Positions 50,559-60,902 are shown, numbered from the stretch's first letter. The stretch: 64,000 bases of DNA from Chitinophaga silvisoli (GCF_003412465.1 NZ_QTJV01000001.1:62001-126000), one strand, 5' to 3'. Notes: generated by a model from the letters alone, not told the origin. Translations and numbers: made by a program.

Positions 50559-51977
50559 ATGGCGCAAGAACAGCACATAAGCTTTTTTCAGAACGTTGAG
50601 AAAAGCTTTGACAAGGCCGCAAGTTTCACGAAATGGGAGAAGGGCATTCTCGAGCAGATTAAAGCTTGTAATGCCGTTTACCGTATGAAATTCCCCGTAC
50701 GCGTAGGTGACAAGATCGAGGTAATCGAAGCCTATCGTGTACAGCACTCACACCACAAACTTCCTTGTAAAGGTGGTATCCGCTTCAGCGAAGAAGTGAA
50801 CCAGGATGAGGTAATGGCCCTTGCCTCCCTGATGACTTACAAATGTGCCATCGTAAACGTACCCTTCGGTGGTGCGAAAGGTGGTATAAAAATTAACCCA
50901 CGCAATTATTCTCCATTCCAGCTGGAAAACATTACCCGTCGTTATACAGCTGAACTGGTAAAGAAAAACTTTATCGGCCCTGGTATCGACGTACCTGCTC
51001 CTGACTACGGAACAGGTGAAAGAGAAATGAGCTGGATCCTGGATACTTATATGAGCCTTCGTCCGGGTGAAATTGATGGTTATGGTTGTGTAACCGGTAA
51101 ACCAGTTTCTCAGGGTGGTGTAAGAGGCCGTAAGGAAGCTACCGGTCTGGGTGTATTTTATGGTCTTCAGGAGCTGTGCAACATTAAGGAAGATATGAAG
51201 AAGGTCGGTCTGGAGCCAGGTCTTATTGGCAAAAGAGTGATCGTTCAGGGTATGGGTAACGTAGGTTACCATGCTGCTAAGTACTTCCATGAAGCAGGTT
51301 CAATCATCGTAGGTTTGATCGAATATGATGGTGCTATCTACAGCGAAAAAGGGCTGGATCCTGACAAAGTATTGAAACACAGAGCCGAAACTGGCTCAAT
51401 AGTAAACTTCCCTGGAGCACAAACCCTGGCGAAAAATACAGATGGTTTGGAAATGGATTGTGATATCCTGATCCCTGCCGCACTGGAAAATGTGATTCAC
51501 AAAGGCAATGCTGCCAATATCAAAGCCCGCATTATCGGTGAAGCTGCGAATGGTCCTATTACACCTGAAGCAGATGAAATCCTGAATAAGAAAGGCGTAA
51601 TCGTGATTCCGGACATGTTCCTGAATGCCGGTGGTGTGACCGTATCTTACTTCGAATGGCTCAAAAACCTCAGTCACGTCCGTTATGGCCGTCTGGGTAA
51701 GCGCTTCGATGAGAATATGAATATTCACATCCTGGGTGTAATTGAAGACCTGACAGGTAAGAGCGTATCAGAAAGAGAAAGAAAGTTCATTGCACATGGT
51801 GCTGACGAAGTAGATCTGGTATATTCCGGTCTGGAAGAAACCATGCACGCTGCCTTGCATGAAGTGCGTGAGATCATGGTGAATCATCCTGATGTACATG
51901 ATATGCGTACAGCTGCTTATATCTGTGCAATTGACAAGGTAGGCGCAGCTTACGAACAACTGGGTATTTTCCCTTGA
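50559..51977 (+). CDS. gdhA: Glutamate dehydrogenase (Glu/Leu/Phe/Val family)
   Basis: Interconverts glutamate and 2-oxoglutarate plus ammonia with NAD(P). In the 472-residue protein, KGGIRF and [11 protein letters not shown] hold the substrate-binding and catalytic lysines, [14 protein letters not shown] has the catalytic Asp, and the Rossmann motif is [22 protein letters not shown] is a family block. Its position right after ccmB-D and before a terminator makes it monocistronic or the end of that unit. With urease it handles ammonia assimilation. Confidence 0.94.
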   Translation: MAQEQHISFFQNVEKSFDKAASFTKWEKGILEQIKACNAVYRMKFPVRVGDKIEVIEAYRVQHSHHKLPCKGGIRFSEEVNQDEVMALASLMTYKCAIVNVPFGGAKGGIKINPRNYSPFQLENITRRYTAELVKKNFIGPGIDVPAPDYGTGEREMSWILDTYMSLRPGEIDGYGCVTGKPVSQGGVRGRKEATGLGVFYGLQELCNIKEDMKKVGLEPGLIGKRVIVQGMGNVGYHAAKYFHEAGSIIVGLIEYDGAIYSEKGLDPDKVLKHRAETGSIVNFPGAQTLAKNTDGLEMDCDILIPAALENVIHKGNAANIKARIIGEAANGPITPEADEILNKKGVIVIPDMFLNAGGVTVSYFEWLKNLSHVRYGRLGKRFDENMNIHILGVIEDLTGKSVSERERKFIAHGADEVDLVYSGLEETMHAALHEVREIMVNHPDVHDMRTAAYICAIDKVGAAYEQLGIFP

Positions 51978-51994
51978 TGGTTGATAATATTTAT

Positions 51995-52030
51995 AAAAAA
52001 GGACGTATCTGCAAGGGTACGTCCTTTTTA
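51995..52030. terminator. Terminator after gdhA, also serving the convergent gene
   Basis: AAAAAGGACGTA at 51996-52007 pairs with TACGTCCTTTTT at 52018-52029. A-run and T-run flank both arms. The stop codon of the minus-strand gene at 52028 lies inside it. Confidence 0.92.
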
Positions 52031-52471
52031 TTGATGCGATGGCAGCATTTCTATAAAATCCCAGCGGCCGGCAGGCACATTATGTTCACAGCACCAGGTA
52101 TTGACTCCATTGGTGATAACCAGGTAGGCTGCGGGTAATACCATATGGTAGCGAACTATCTGTTCCAGCGTGGCCTGACTCAGGGGCACACCCATTTCCT
52201 TGCATTCCACAATCATCCAGGGCTGATGATTTTTGTTGAAAACCACGATGTCGTAACGCTTTTTCAGCTCACCGAGATAGATCTCCTTTTCAATCCCAAT
52301 CAGAGCAGCCGGATATTTAAGGGTAGTTACGAGGTAATTGAGAAAATTCTGGCGCACCCACTCTTCAGGTGTCAGCACCACGTATTTTTTACGGAAACGG
52401 TCGAAGATCAGGTCTTTATCGTTTTCGGTGATGATTTTGAAGTCTGGAGCGGGGAATTCGATGGTAATCAT
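52028..52471 (-). CDS. Orphan HsdR-N-terminal nuclease-fold protein
   Basis: A stand-alone 147-residue protein with the PD-(D/E)xK fold of the type I restriction R-subunit N-terminal domain. The catalytic pattern is D74 (KRYDIVVF) and E89-C-K91 (VECKE), and EEWVRQNFLNYLV (about residues 36-48) matches the helix of this family. No hsdM, hsdS or helicase is adjacent, so it is not a complete restriction system. Such orphan proteins are widespread in Bacteroidota, and the activity is unproven. It converges with gdhA and is divergent from amn. Confidence 0.85.
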   Translation of the reverse strand: MITIEFPAPDFKIITENDKDLIFDRFRKKYVVLTPEEWVRQNFLNYLVTTLKYPAALIGIEKEIYLGELKKRYDIVVFNKNHQPWMIVECKEMGVPLSQATLEQIVRYHMVLPAAYLVITNGVNTWCCEHNVPAGRWDFIEMLPSHQ

Positions 52472-52503
52472 CCGGCAAAGGTAGTCTTCTCAGGAATTTT
52501 TTG

Positions 52504-52511
52504 TAAATTTG
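52504..52511 (+). promoter_or_regulatory. -7 box before the AMP nucleosidase gene
   Basis: TAAATTTG matches TAnnTTTG; transcription would start near 52518, about 8 bases before the ATG at 52526. Confidence 0.6.
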
Positions 52512-52525
52512 CATGTCAAAAGGCT

Positions 52526-53296
52526 ATGAAGACAAAAGAAGAAATAGTAGCTAATTGGCTTCCCCGCTACACCGGAGAAAAGCTGGAGAACTTTGGCTCC
52601 CACATCCTCCTCACCAACTTTAGTAATTACCTTAACTTATTTGCTGAATGGAATAATGTCAAGATTGTTGGCTCAGGAAAAGCCATGCAATGTGCTACAG
52701 CAAATGACATTACTATCATTAACTTTGGTATGGGTAGTCCAGGCGCTGCAACTATTATGGATTTGCTTACAGCTATTTCACCTAAAGCTGTATTATTCCT
52801 GGGTAAATGTGGTGGTCTGAAGAAAAAGAACAACGTGGGAGATCTGATCCTGCCTATCGCAGCTATCAGGGGTGAGGGTACTTCCAATGACTACTTCCCG
52901 CCAGAGGTGCCGGCACTTCCATCATTTGCATTACAAAAGGCTATTTCTACCACGATCCGCGAATATGGTTGCGACTACTGGACAGGTACCTGTTACAGCA
53001 CCAACCGCCGTGTATGGGAACATGATGTGGAATTCAAACGCTACCTGGAAAAGATCAGGGCAATGGCTGTAGATATGGAAACTGCCACCATCTTTTCAGT
53101 AGGGTTCTACAATAAAATCCCTACCGGTGCATTATTACTTGTTTCAGACCAGCCTATGGTTCCGGAGGGTGTGAAGACAGAAGAAAGTGATAAGAAAGTG
53201 ACCTCTGATTATGTGAACAATCATCTCAAGATCGGTATCGACTCATTGAAGGCATTGATCAATAGTCACCAGACAGTGAAGCATCTACGATTCTAA
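52526..53296 (+). CDS. amn: AMP nucleosidase, short Bacteroidota form
   Basis: Hydrolyses AMP to adenine and ribose 5-phosphate. The 256-residue protein has the purine nucleoside phosphorylase-like fold, with GMGSPGAATIMDLL (about residues 73-86), FLGKCGGLKKKNNVGDLILP, and the VDMETATIFSVGF segment (about 185-197) that binds the ribose. It lacks the extra N-terminal domain of E. coli Amn, as is usual for Bacteroidota. The ATG is set at 52526; the frame extends to 52145 antisense to the HsdR-N gene and is rejected. Ends 48 bases before the ABC gene. Confidence 0.88.
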   Translation: MKTKEEIVANWLPRYTGEKLENFGSHILLTNFSNYLNLFAEWNNVKIVGSGKAMQCATANDITIINFGMGSPGAATIMDLLTAISPKAVLFLGKCGGLKKKNNVGDLILPIAAIRGEGTSNDYFPPEVPALPSFALQKAISTTIREYGCDYWTGTCYSTNRRVWEHDVEFKRYLEKIRAMAVDMETATIFSVGFYNKIPTGALLLVSDQPMVPEGVKTEESDKKVTSDYVNNHLKIGIDSLKALINSHQTVKHLRF

Positions 53297-53344
53297 TCTG
53301 ATTTTTTGCATATTATTTCGTAATATGAGTACCTTAAAGGACTC

Positions 53345-55096
53345 ATGCTCACATCATCCACACTACTTTCCATCCGGAATCTAACCGTTTCCTTCGCTGG
53401 CCATCAGGCGGTGAAGGATATTTCTCTGGACATCAGAAAAGGGGAGATTATAGGAATAGTCGGAGAATCCGGCTCGGGAAAGTCTGTGACTTCATTGGCA
53501 TTGATGCGGCTGATTCAGTCCCCTGGTCTCATTTCAGCTGGTAGTTTATTGTACCAGGTTGACCCGGAAAAATCTCCTGTTAATCTTCCTGATCTCTCCG
53601 AAAGTGAGATGCGCAACTGGAGAGGGAATGAAATAGCGATGATATTTCAGGAGCCGATGACGGCCCTGAACCCGCTGCATACCTGTGGCGCACAGGTGAT
53701 GGAAGCCATCCGCCTACATAAGAAAGTCTCCGCCAGTGAGGCGAGAGAGCAGACTTTAGCTTTATTCAGGCAGGTGCGCCTACCGGATCCGGAGAAGATC
53801 TTGCACCGTTATCCACATCAGTTGTCCGGCGGTCAGAAACAACGTGTTATGATTGCTATGGCCATCAGCTGTCAACCCCGCCTGCTGATTGCTGACGAGC
53901 CAACGACGGCTTTGGACGTTACCGTACAAAAGGCGATCCTTGCTTTATTGAAAGAGCTGCAGCAGCAAACAGGCATGAGTGTGGTATTTATCACCCATGA
54001 CCTGGGAGTAATTGCAGAAATTGCCGATAGGGTAGCAGTAATGTACAAGGGACAGATTGTAGAACAGGGCAGTGTGCGGGAGATCTTTACACATCCTCAA
54101 CATTCTTATACCAAGGGCCTGCTGGCCTGCCGTCCTCCGCTGGACAAAAGATTGTACCGCCTGCCGGTGACCCGCGACTTTATGGAAGTAGATGCTGCAG
54201 GCCTGATTCACGAGAAAGGTCAGGCTTTACACTCACTGGTGCAGCACCTCGAGATTCCTCCTGATAAAATAATCCTGAGAGAGCAGCATATAGCGCAGCA
54301 ACCTGCGTTATTAGAAGTAAGAGATTTACATACCTGGTTTCCCGCTTCCCGCAATATTTTTGGGAAGGTACAGAGCTGGACAAAAGCCGTGAATGGAGTC
54401 AGCTTTACCGTAAAGGAAGGCGAGACCATGGGATTGGTAGGGGAGTCAGGATGTGGAAAGACGACCCTTGGCCGTACTTTGCTGCGACTTACGCCACCAA
54501 CCAGCGGAAGTATTTTATACAAAGGGAAAGACCTTTGCCAATTGCCGGCTTCGGAGATGCGTGACCTTCGTAAAGAGCTGCAAATCATATTTCAGGACCC
54601 TTACTCATCCCTGAATCCACGTCTGACAGTAGGTCAGGCTATTCTCGAACCTTTACAGGTACACGGATTATATGCCAATGACCGTCAGCGTAAAGAAAAG
54701 GTACAGGAATTGCTGGATAAAGTAAATCTGTTGCCGGAGCATTATTACCGTTATCCACATGAGTTTTCGGGTGGGCAGCGGCAGCGGATAGTAATCGCCA
54801 GGGCTTTGGCATTGCAGCCCTCGTTTATTATCTGTGATGAGTCGGTAGCGGCGCTGGACGTAAGCATTCAGGCACAGGTATTAAATCTGCTGATGCGCTT
54901 ACGGGAGGAGTTTGGGTTTACTTATATATTTATATCGCACGATTTATCGGTAGTGCGTTTTATAAGTGACAGGATGATGGTCATGAATAAGGGGAGAATA
55001 GAAGAGGAGGGACTGGCCGATCAGGTCTATGAACATCCTCAGAGCGCCTATACAAGGCAGCTTATCAGTTCTATTCCTAAAAACATTTATGCATAA
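53345..55096 (+). CDS. Fused two-domain ABC ATPase for peptide uptake (DppDF/GsiA type)
   Basis: Duplicated ATP-binding subunit of an oligopeptide or glutathione-type ABC importer, 583 residues. Domain 1 has Walker A GESGSGKS (residues 40-47), signature LSGGQKQR and Walker [13 protein letters not shown]. Domain 2 has Walker A GESGCGKT (about 366-373), signature FSGGQRQR and Walker [14 protein letters not shown] short linker with the C-terminal region of the OppD type (about 245-290) lies between. Permease and binding-protein genes are not adjacent, so the partners are encoded elsewhere. ATG 53345 is the best start. Confidence 0.92.
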   Translation: MLTSSTLLSIRNLTVSFAGHQAVKDISLDIRKGEIIGIVGESGSGKSVTSLALMRLIQSPGLISAGSLLYQVDPEKSPVNLPDLSESEMRNWRGNEIAMIFQEPMTALNPLHTCGAQVMEAIRLHKKVSASEAREQTLALFRQVRLPDPEKILHRYPHQLSGGQKQRVMIAMAISCQPRLLIADEPTTALDVTVQKAILALLKELQQQTGMSVVFITHDLGVIAEIADRVAVMYKGQIVEQGSVREIFTHPQHSYTKGLLACRPPLDKRLYRLPVTRDFMEVDAAGLIHEKGQALHSLVQHLEIPPDKIILREQHIAQQPALLEVRDLHTWFPASRNIFGKVQSWTKAVNGVSFTVKEGETMGLVGESGCGKTTLGRTLLRLTPPTSGSILYKGKDLCQLPASEMRDLRKELQIIFQDPYSSLNPRLTVGQAILEPLQVHGLYANDRQRKEKVQELLDKVNLLPEHYYRYPHEFSGGQRQRIVIARALALQPSFIICDESVAALDVSIQAQVLNLLMRLREEFGFTYIFISHDLSVVRFISDRMMVMNKGRIEEEGLADQVYEHPQSAYTRQLISSIPKNIYA

Positions 55097-55151
55097 TTAA
55101 TTGTTTTATAAATAGTAAATAAATCATTTTTGACAGATGGTATATTATCAA

Positions 55152-55159
55152 TACCTTTG
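55152..55159 (+). promoter_or_regulatory. -7 box before queA
   Basis: TACCTTTG is a TAnnTTTG match, with TTTTTG at 55127-55132 as the -33 element about 20 bases upstream: the best complete promoter in the window. Confidence 0.7.
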
Positions 55160-55187
55160 CAACCTTTAAATTCATTCATACCGTAAT

Positions 55188-56237
55188 ATGAAACTATCAC
55201 AGTTTAGGTTTGATCTTCCTTTAAATCTGATCGCACAGCACCCTTCCAAGACAAGAGATGAAGCACGTTTGATGGTGGTAAACCGTGCCACCGGCAAAAT
55301 CGAGCACAAGGTATTCAAGGATATCCTGAATTATTTCAATGACAAGGATGTAATGATGGTGAACAATACGAAAGTATTCCCTGCCCGTCTTTATGGCCGT
55401 AAAGAGAAAACAGGTGCCAAGATTGAAGTATTCCTGTTGCGCGAACTGAACAAGCAGAATCGTTTGTGGGATGTGATTGTGGATCCTGCCCGTAAGATCA
55501 GGGTGGGTAACAAATTGTATTTTGGAGATGACGAATCGCTGGTAGCAGAAGTAATTGACAACACTACTTCCCGCGGTCGTACCATTCGTTTCCTGTTTGA
55601 AGGTAATGATGACGAATTTAAGCAGGTGCTGGACACCCTGGGTGAAACGCCACTGCCTAAGTACATTAAGCGTAAGCCGGAAGACGAAGACAAAGAGCGT
55701 TATCAGACGGTGTATGCCAAGTATGAAGGTGCAGTAGCTGCGCCAACTGCTGGTCTGCACTTCAGCCGTGAGCTGATTAAGCGTCTTGAAATCAAGGGTA
55801 TTAAGTTTGCAGAGGTTACTCTTCACACTGGTTTAGGTACTTTTCGTCCTATCGAAGTAGAAGATCTGAGCAAGCATAAGATGGATGCAGAGTATTTCAA
55901 CATTGATGAATACGCTGTGAAGATTGTGAACAAGGCGAAAGAAGAAAATCGTAAAGTATGTGCGATCGGTACTACAACAGTAAGAGCTGTAGAATCTTCC
56001 GTAACTGCACAGAACATGCTGAAAGCAGCAGAAGGATGGACGAACACATTTATTCATCCTCCTTATGATTTTGCTATCCCTAATGCTTTGGTAACTAATT
56101 TCCACCTGCCTAAGACAAGTCTGCTCATCATGGTATGTGCGTTTGCTGGTTATGATCTGGTGATGGAAGCTTATCAACAGGCTATCAAGGAGAAATACCG
56201 TTTCTTCAGCTATGGCGATGCTATGCTGATTCTCTAA
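55188..56237 (+). CDS. queA: S-adenosylmethionine:tRNA ribosyltransferase-isomerase
   Basis: Transfers and isomerises the ribosyl part of AdoMet to preQ1 in tRNA, making epoxyqueuosine. The 349-residue protein begins [19 protein letters not shown], with [30 protein letters not shown], and [18 protein letters not shown], all QueA blocks. It is cytosolic. It is followed by a hairpin and then ispD, which may be cotranscribed. Confidence 0.97.
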   Translation: MKLSQFRFDLPLNLIAQHPSKTRDEARLMVVNRATGKIEHKVFKDILNYFNDKDVMMVNNTKVFPARLYGRKEKTGAKIEVFLLRELNKQNRLWDVIVDPARKIRVGNKLYFGDDESLVAEVIDNTTSRGRTIRFLFEGNDDEFKQVLDTLGETPLPKYIKRKPEDEDKERYQTVYAKYEGAVAAPTAGLHFSRELIKRLEIKGIKFAEVTLHTGLGTFRPIEVEDLSKHKMDAEYFNIDEYAVKIVNKAKEENRKVCAIGTTTVRAVESSVTAQNMLKAAEGWTNTFIHPPYDFAIPNALVTNFHLPKTSLLIMVCAFAGYDLVMEAYQQAIKEKYRFFSYGDAMLIL

Positions 56238-56263
56238 TAAACGAAACAGATTCTCAATTATTT

Positions 56264-56310
56264 ATTGCGAATGGTGCTGCTCAGGCAGGATCATTCGCAA
56301 TTTAATTTAC
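56264..56310 (+). other. Hairpin between queA and ispD
   Basis: ATTGCGAATG at 56264-56273 pairs perfectly with CATTCGCAAT at 56292-56301 around an 18-base loop with a small inner stem. The following TTTAATTTA is a weak T-tract, so this is a weak terminator or an RNA processing site. Confidence 0.55.
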
Positions 56311-56314
56311 GCTC

Positions 56315-56986
56315 GTGGAACAACGTAAGAAAGTAGCCATCATTGTAGCCGGAGGTTCCGGTACCCGTATGGGAAGTGCCGTTCCCAAACAGTTTCTGCA
56401 ACTGGCCGGAAAACCGGTATTGTGGCATACTGTCAATGCTTTTGTACAGGCATATATTGATATGGAAATCGTATTGGTATTGCCGGAGGCCCATTTCAGT
56501 TATGTAGCTGACTGGATAGGTGATTTTAAGCAGGTAATGTTGGTGAAAGGTGGTGAAACCCGCTTCAATTCTGTACTCAACGGGTTGAATACGGTACAGG
56601 AGCCGGCGGTGATCTTTGTACATGATGGGGTAAGGCCAATGGTGAGCACAGCGTTGATCCACCGTTGTTATGAAGGAGCAATTGCCCAGGGAAGTGCAAT
56701 TCCTGTGATAGATATGAAAGATAGTATCCGTGAGTTGGTACCGGGTGGTAACAGAGCGGTAGACAGGGAGCAGTTTAAGATTATCCAGACCCCACAGACA
56801 TTTTTGTCAGAGTGGATTCTGCCGGCTTTTGAGCAGCCTTTTGATCCCTTATTTACAGACGAAGCCTCAGTAGTGGAGCGCCAGGGCCGCCAGGTACAGT
56901 TGGTACCCGGCGACGAGGCGAATATTAAGATAACACGTCCGCTGGATTTGACGATTGCGGAGGCTTTATTGGGAGCGAGAGATTAG
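56315..56986 (+). CDS. ispD: 2-C-methyl-D-erythritol 4-phosphate cytidylyltransferase
   Basis: Third enzyme of the MEP isoprenoid pathway, forming CDP-methylerythritol. The nucleotide-binding loop VAGGSGTRMGSAVPKQFL is at residues 12-29, HDGVRPMVS holds the conserved Asp and Arg, and VDREQFKIIQTPQTF is typical. Length, 223 residues, is normal. The start is a GTG at 56315; no ATG fits near the conserved N-terminus. No ispF is fused or adjacent. Confidence 0.94.
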   Translation: MEQRKKVAIIVAGGSGTRMGSAVPKQFLQLAGKPVLWHTVNAFVQAYIDMEIVLVLPEAHFSYVADWIGDFKQVMLVKGGETRFNSVLNGLNTVQEPAVIFVHDGVRPMVSTALIHRCYEGAIAQGSAIPVIDMKDSIRELVPGGNRAVDREQFKIIQTPQTFLSEWILPAFEQPFDPLFTDEASVVERQGRQVQLVPGDEANIKITRPLDLTIAEALLGARD

Positions 56987-57121
56987 ATACCCAGGGAATC
57001 AACTCCTATTGAAAGGTTTTCCTTTCGGCAATTAAGCTTTTGAAAGCGAATTCAAAAAGGTCCTTATTCTTTTATGAAGCTTTCGGGAGCAATCATAAAT
57101 AGATCCTCTTTCTTTCAGCAA

Positions 57122-58099
57122 CTATGCTTCTGAAGACAGTCCCTTATTAATTTTAGCAAGAATCTGATGTGCTACTTCCATAGCCTGCAGACCATCAATT
57201 GCATTCACCGGAACCGGCTTATTCTGGAGAATAGCATCTCTGAACAGTTCAAGCTCCATTCTGATGGCATTCACCTGTTTGATTTCAGGATTATCGATAG
57301 CAATGGTTTTCTTACCGCTGTTGGTATCTATATCCAATGTGAATAACCCTTCATCTTCCGGTGTCTTTAGCTTGATGATTTCAGTCTTTTTATCCAGGAA
57401 ATCGATGCCGATGTAAGCATCTTTCTGGAAGAGACGCATTTTGCGCATCTTTTTCAGGGAGATACGGCTGGAAGTCAGGTTGGCTACACAGCCGTTATGG
57501 AATTCAATGCGCACGTTGGCGATATCAGGTGTATCGCTCATAACAGCGACACCACTTGCAGAGATACGGTTCACAGTAGATTGAACGATGCTAAGCACGA
57601 TGTCAATATCATGAATCATGAGATCCAGGATCACGCTCACGTCTGTACCACGTGGATTGAATTCAGCCAGGCGATGCACTTCTATGAACATAGGGTTGAG
57701 CGTATGTCCTTTCAATGCAAGGAAAGCCGGATTGAAACGTTCAACATGACCTACCTGGAATTTGATGTTAGCTTCTTCCACCAGTTTTACCAGTGTTTTA
57801 GCTTCTTCCATGGTATTGGTCATAGGCTTCTCGACGAAAATGTGCTTTCCGTTGCGGATAGCCATTTCACATAACTTGAAGTGCTGAGTGGTGGGAGCGA
57901 TGATATCGATGGCATCAGAAGCGAGTATCAGTTCTTCCGCGGTCGAGAATCTCGGAATCTGGTATTGCTGTGCTACACTGGCGGCATTGCTATCACTTGG
58001 ATCAAAAAAGCCGACTACTTCTACATCCTTTATGGTGGCCCATTGGGAAAGATGAATCTTGCCCAGGTGCCCCACACCGAAGATTCCTATTTTGAGCAT
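57122..58099 (-). CDS. Gfo/Idh/MocA-family oxidoreductase
   Basis: NAD(P)-dependent dehydrogenase of 325 residues. The N-terminal Rossmann domain begins MLKIGIFGVGHLGKIHLSQW (GxGxxG-like at 7-12), and the family Lys is in EKPMTNTMEEA (about residues 92-102), followed by the EKP motif context and HVERFNPAF. The C-terminal domain has LMIHDIDIVLS. The substrate is unknown; the family acts on sugars and inositols. It converges with ispD and is separated from it by a 135-base gap containing a short GAAAGG-TTTT-CCTTTC hairpin. It lies downstream of radC on the same strand. Confidence 0.88.
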   Translation of the reverse strand: MLKIGIFGVGHLGKIHLSQWATIKDVEVVGFFDPSDSNAASVAQQYQIPRFSTAEELILASDAIDIIAPTTQHFKLCEMAIRNGKHIFVEKPMTNTMEEAKTLVKLVEEANIKFQVGHVERFNPAFLALKGHTLNPMFIEVHRLAEFNPRGTDVSVILDLMIHDIDIVLSIVQSTVNRISASGVAVMSDTPDIANVRIEFHNGCVANLTSSRISLKKMRKMRLFQKDAYIGIDFLDKKTEIIKLKTPEDEGLFTLDIDTNSGKKTIAIDNPEIKQVNAIRMELELFRDAILQNKPVPVNAIDGLQAMEVAHQILAKINKGLSSEA

Positions 58100-58175
58100 A
58101 TTATTCTTTGAAAATAAAATAATTGCGAATGTAAGGAAAAGACGGTATTATATCCAAATGTTATAATATATAGGC

Positions 58176-58964
58176 TTATGCTATTGCCATCCTTAATACC
58201 GGGAAACCCACTGGGGAGTTATTTTCTCTGATAAGCCTGCTCGCGGGTTTTTCTTCGTTCATGATTCCTTCTTCATTCATGCTATAGTAGCCTGCCTGAG
58301 ACACAATGATATGATCCAGTACCAGTATATCCAGGATACTGGCGGCTTGTACAACCTTTCGGGTAAAAAGGATATCAGCCTGACTAGGACTCAGATTACC
58401 AGAGGGATGGTTGTGGCAAAGAATAATTGAGGTAGCACCCAGCTCCAGTGCCTCTCTGAGAATTACCCGCACATCAGCAGGAGCCGATGAAATTCCGCCT
58501 TTACTCACGCAGGCATCCTTAATCACAGTATTTGCGAAATTTAAATACAGTACATGCACCTGCTCATGGGAGCAATCTCCCAAAATTGGCTTAAAATATA
58601 ATGCAGCTTCCTGCCCGTTTCTGATTTTAGTTTTTGACAGGATAAATCCAGCCTGCCTCCTGCGCCCCAGCTCCAACGCAGCAACAATCCGGGCAGCCTT
58701 GGCTTCACCAATGCCTCTCAGCTTTTTAAGCTGATTAACATTTACCTTTCCTAACTCCTGTAAATTATTAGATGATTTGGAGAGGATCTCCTGCGCCAGC
58801 AACAGTGCGGATTTGTGCTTATGGCCCGTATTCAACAATAAAGCGAGCAGCTCTGCATCGCTCAATATTTCTGTCCCTTTAATAATTAACTTTTGTCTTG
58901 GTTGGTCATCTGTTTGCCAATCCTTGATTGGCAAATGCCCGGCTAACGAATCAATGGTCCCCAT
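58176..58964 (-). CDS. radC: RadC-family JAB-domain protein
   Basis: A 262-residue protein with an N-terminal UPF0758 helix-hairpin-helix region (LRGIGEAKAARIVAALELG, about residues 82-100) and a C-terminal JAB1/MPN metal domain. The JAMM motif is complete: H184, H186 in HNHPSGNLSPSQAD and D197. The family name RadC does not reflect a proven repair role; DNA or nucleotide processing is a guess. It stands between the Gfo/Idh/MocA gene and a 220-base divergent region upstream of prs. Confidence 0.93.
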   Translation of the reverse strand: MGTIDSLAGHLPIKDWQTDDQPRQKLIIKGTEILSDAELLALLLNTGHKHKSALLLAQEILSKSSNNLQELGKVNVNQLKKLRGIGEAKAARIVAALELGRRRQAGFILSKTKIRNGQEAALYFKPILGDCSHEQVHVLYLNFANTVIKDACVSKGGISSAPADVRVILREALELGATSIILCHNHPSGNLSPSQADILFTRKVVQAASILDILVLDHIIVSQAGYYSMNEEGIMNEEKPASRLIRENNSPVGFPVLRMAIA

Positions 58965-59156
58965 CTTTTACTAACTTTATTAGTAATTTACATCTTTCCT
59001 TTTGGTCTTTCAATTTTTTTTAAATTTACACCTCAATCCACAACATAGATTAGGTAACCTCCTAGTAATAAGAGCCTTACTTATTCGAAATAAAGCGAAG
59101 TCGTGTGTCTGGCCCTGTATCAACAAAAAATAAAAAAATTCATACTCCAAAAATCA

Positions 59157-59164
59157 TAGTTTTG
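59157..59164 (+). promoter_or_regulatory. -7 box before prs
   Basis: TAGTTTTG is a TAnnTTTG match, 20 bases before the prs ATG, giving a transcript start near 59171. Confidence 0.6.
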
Positions 59165-59184
59165 CAACCTCTTTTTCATAGTTC

Positions 59185-60129
59185 ATGCAACCATCAGTAA
59201 AAATATTCACAGGGAACAGCAACCCAGCGCTGGCAGAGAAAATCGCCAGCCGCTACGGCAACGGTCTGGGTAAAATGACAATTCAAAAGTTCAGTGACGG
59301 AGAATTCCAACCAATTTATATGGAAAGTATCCGCGGTGATTATGTTTTTCTCGTGCAGAGCACTAATTCTCCATCGGACAATCTGATGGAGTTATTAATG
59401 ATGATCGACGCAGCCAAAAGGGCTTCTGCCGGTTATATCACCGCAGTAATTCCATATTTTGGCTTCGCCAGGCAGGACAGAAAGGACAAACCAAGGGTAG
59501 CCATCGCCTCTAAGCTGGTAGCGAATCTGCTCACGTCGGCAGGCGCTAACAGGGTGATTACCATGGATTTGCACGCTCCCCAGATCCAGGGCTTCTTCGA
59601 TATCCCGGTAGACCACCTGGATAGTTCGGCAATTTTCATTCCTTACATTGAGAATTTGAAGCTGGAAAATCTTACCTTTGCGTCCCCTGATGTGGGTAGC
59701 ACCAACAGGGTAAGGGAAGTAGCAGCCTACTTCAACGCGGAAATGGTGATCTGCGATAAGCACCGCAAACGTGCTAATGAGATCGCTTCCATGGTTGTAA
59801 TAGGTGATGTAAAGGACAAGGATATCGTGCTGATTGACGACATCTGCGATACCGCAGGTACCCTTACCAAGGCGGCTAACCTGCTGAGAGAAAAGGGCGC
59901 AAAGAGTGTTCGTGCATTTTGTACACACCCTGTGCTGAGCGGAAAGGCTTACGAAAACATAGAGAATTCTGTATTGGAAGAGTTCGTTATCTGCGACACA
60001 ATTCCATTGAAACAGGAGTCTTCAAAAATCAAGGTTATCAGTGTTGCTGATCTCTTTGCAGTAGCCATCCGGAACATGCATGAGAACAAGTCTATCACAA
60101 ACCTGTTCGTGCATAGCCACCGCCGCTAG
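59185..60129 (+). CDS. prs: Ribose-phosphate pyrophosphokinase
   Basis: Makes PRPP from ribose 5-phosphate and ATP for purine, pyrimidine, His, Trp and NAD synthesis. The 314-residue protein has the ATP-binding FARQDRKDKPR (about residues 93-103), MDLHAPQIQGFFDIPVD (the PRPP-synthase signature, about 128-144) and the VLIDDICDTAGTL PRPP loop. It heads a run prs-rplY-pth-FAH hydrolase on the plus strand, of which prs and rplY are 41 bases apart. Confidence 0.97.
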   Translation: MQPSVKIFTGNSNPALAEKIASRYGNGLGKMTIQKFSDGEFQPIYMESIRGDYVFLVQSTNSPSDNLMELLMMIDAAKRASAGYITAVIPYFGFARQDRKDKPRVAIASKLVANLLTSAGANRVITMDLHAPQIQGFFDIPVDHLDSSAIFIPYIENLKLENLTFASPDVGSTNRVREVAAYFNAEMVICDKHRKRANEIASMVVIGDVKDKDIVLIDDICDTAGTLTKAANLLREKGAKSVRAFCTHPVLSGKAYENIENSVLEEFVICDTIPLKQESSKIKVISVADLFAVAIRNMHENKSITNLFVHSHRR

Positions 60130-60170
60130 TAGCAACAAGCTTATTTGTAACAATTATAAATGTTTAATCA

Positions 60171-60761
60171 ATGAAAACGATAACAATCGAAGGACAACTC
60201 AGGAGCGAATATGGCAAAAAAGCCACCCGCCAGGTACGTTCTGAGGGACAAGTGCCTTGTGTTATTTACGGTGGTGCTGAAACTGTGAGCTTCTCTGCTC
60301 CAGCTGTTGCTTTCAAAAATCTGGTTTACACTGCTGAATTTCAGCTGGCTGAAATCAAATTAGGTACTAAAACTTACAAATGCGTACTGAAAGACCTTCA
60401 GTTCGATACTGTAACTGACGAGCTGGCACACATCGACTTCCTGGAACTGGTTGAAGACAAGCCAGTAAGCGTAAGCCTGCCAATCAAGATCGTTGGTCAG
60501 TCCGAAGGTGTTAAAGCCGGTGGTAAACTGGTTGTTAAGATCAAAGCGCTGAAAGTTAAGGCTTTGCCTAAGTACCTGCGTGAGAATATCGAAGTTAACA
60601 TCGATAAGCTGGAACTGAACGGTAACATCCGCGTAGAAGACGTAGTAGCTGAAAACATCGAGATCACTAACTCTCCTCGTATTCCTATCGCTTCCGTAGT
60701 AATGACCCGTCAGTTACGTCAGGAAGAGGCTGCTAACGAAAAAGACGCCAAGAAGAAATAA
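60171..60761 (+). CDS. rplY: 50S ribosomal protein L25 (Ctc-type)
   Basis: 5S rRNA-binding ribosomal protein with the C-terminal TL5/CTC extension. The N-terminal domain has LRSEYGKKATRQVRSEGQVPCVIYGG (about residues 7-32), and the C-terminal domain with KALKVKALPKYLRENIEVNID (about 123-143) makes it the long form of 196 residues. The tail is acidic then Lys-rich (KDAKKK). The pairing with prs and pth is a common gene order in bacteria. Confidence 0.96.
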   Translation: MKTITIEGQLRSEYGKKATRQVRSEGQVPCVIYGGAETVSFSAPAVAFKNLVYTAEFQLAEIKLGTKTYKCVLKDLQFDTVTDELAHIDFLELVEDKPVSVSLPIKIVGQSEGVKAGGKLVVKIKALKVKALPKYLRENIEVNIDKLELNGNIRVEDVVAENIEITNSPRIPIASVVMTRQLRQEEAANEKDAKKK

Positions 60762-60782
60762 TATTCTTATCGATATTTTTCC

Positions 60783-60822
60783 AAAAAGTCCCGTCCTGGC
60801 TCGTCCGGGATGGGACTTTTTC
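60783..60822 (+). terminator. Terminator after rplY
   Basis: AAAAAGTCCC at 60783-60792 pairs with GGGACTTTTT at 60812-60821, with an inner stem in between, and T residues follow. It separates rplY from pth, or acts as a partial terminator. Confidence 0.9.
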
Positions 60823-60902
60823 TATTTTTACCGTGGTTTGCAAATCTTCCGTATATATGGTGAAAAGCGCCACGAGTTCGTGTTTATTAAATTAGTCGAC
60901 AG

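Noticed and set aside
57011..57026. GAAAGG-TTTT-CCTTTC hairpin between ispD and the oxidoreductase gene
   Set aside because: Only six base pairs with no T-run in the right place for either strand; too weak to call a terminator.
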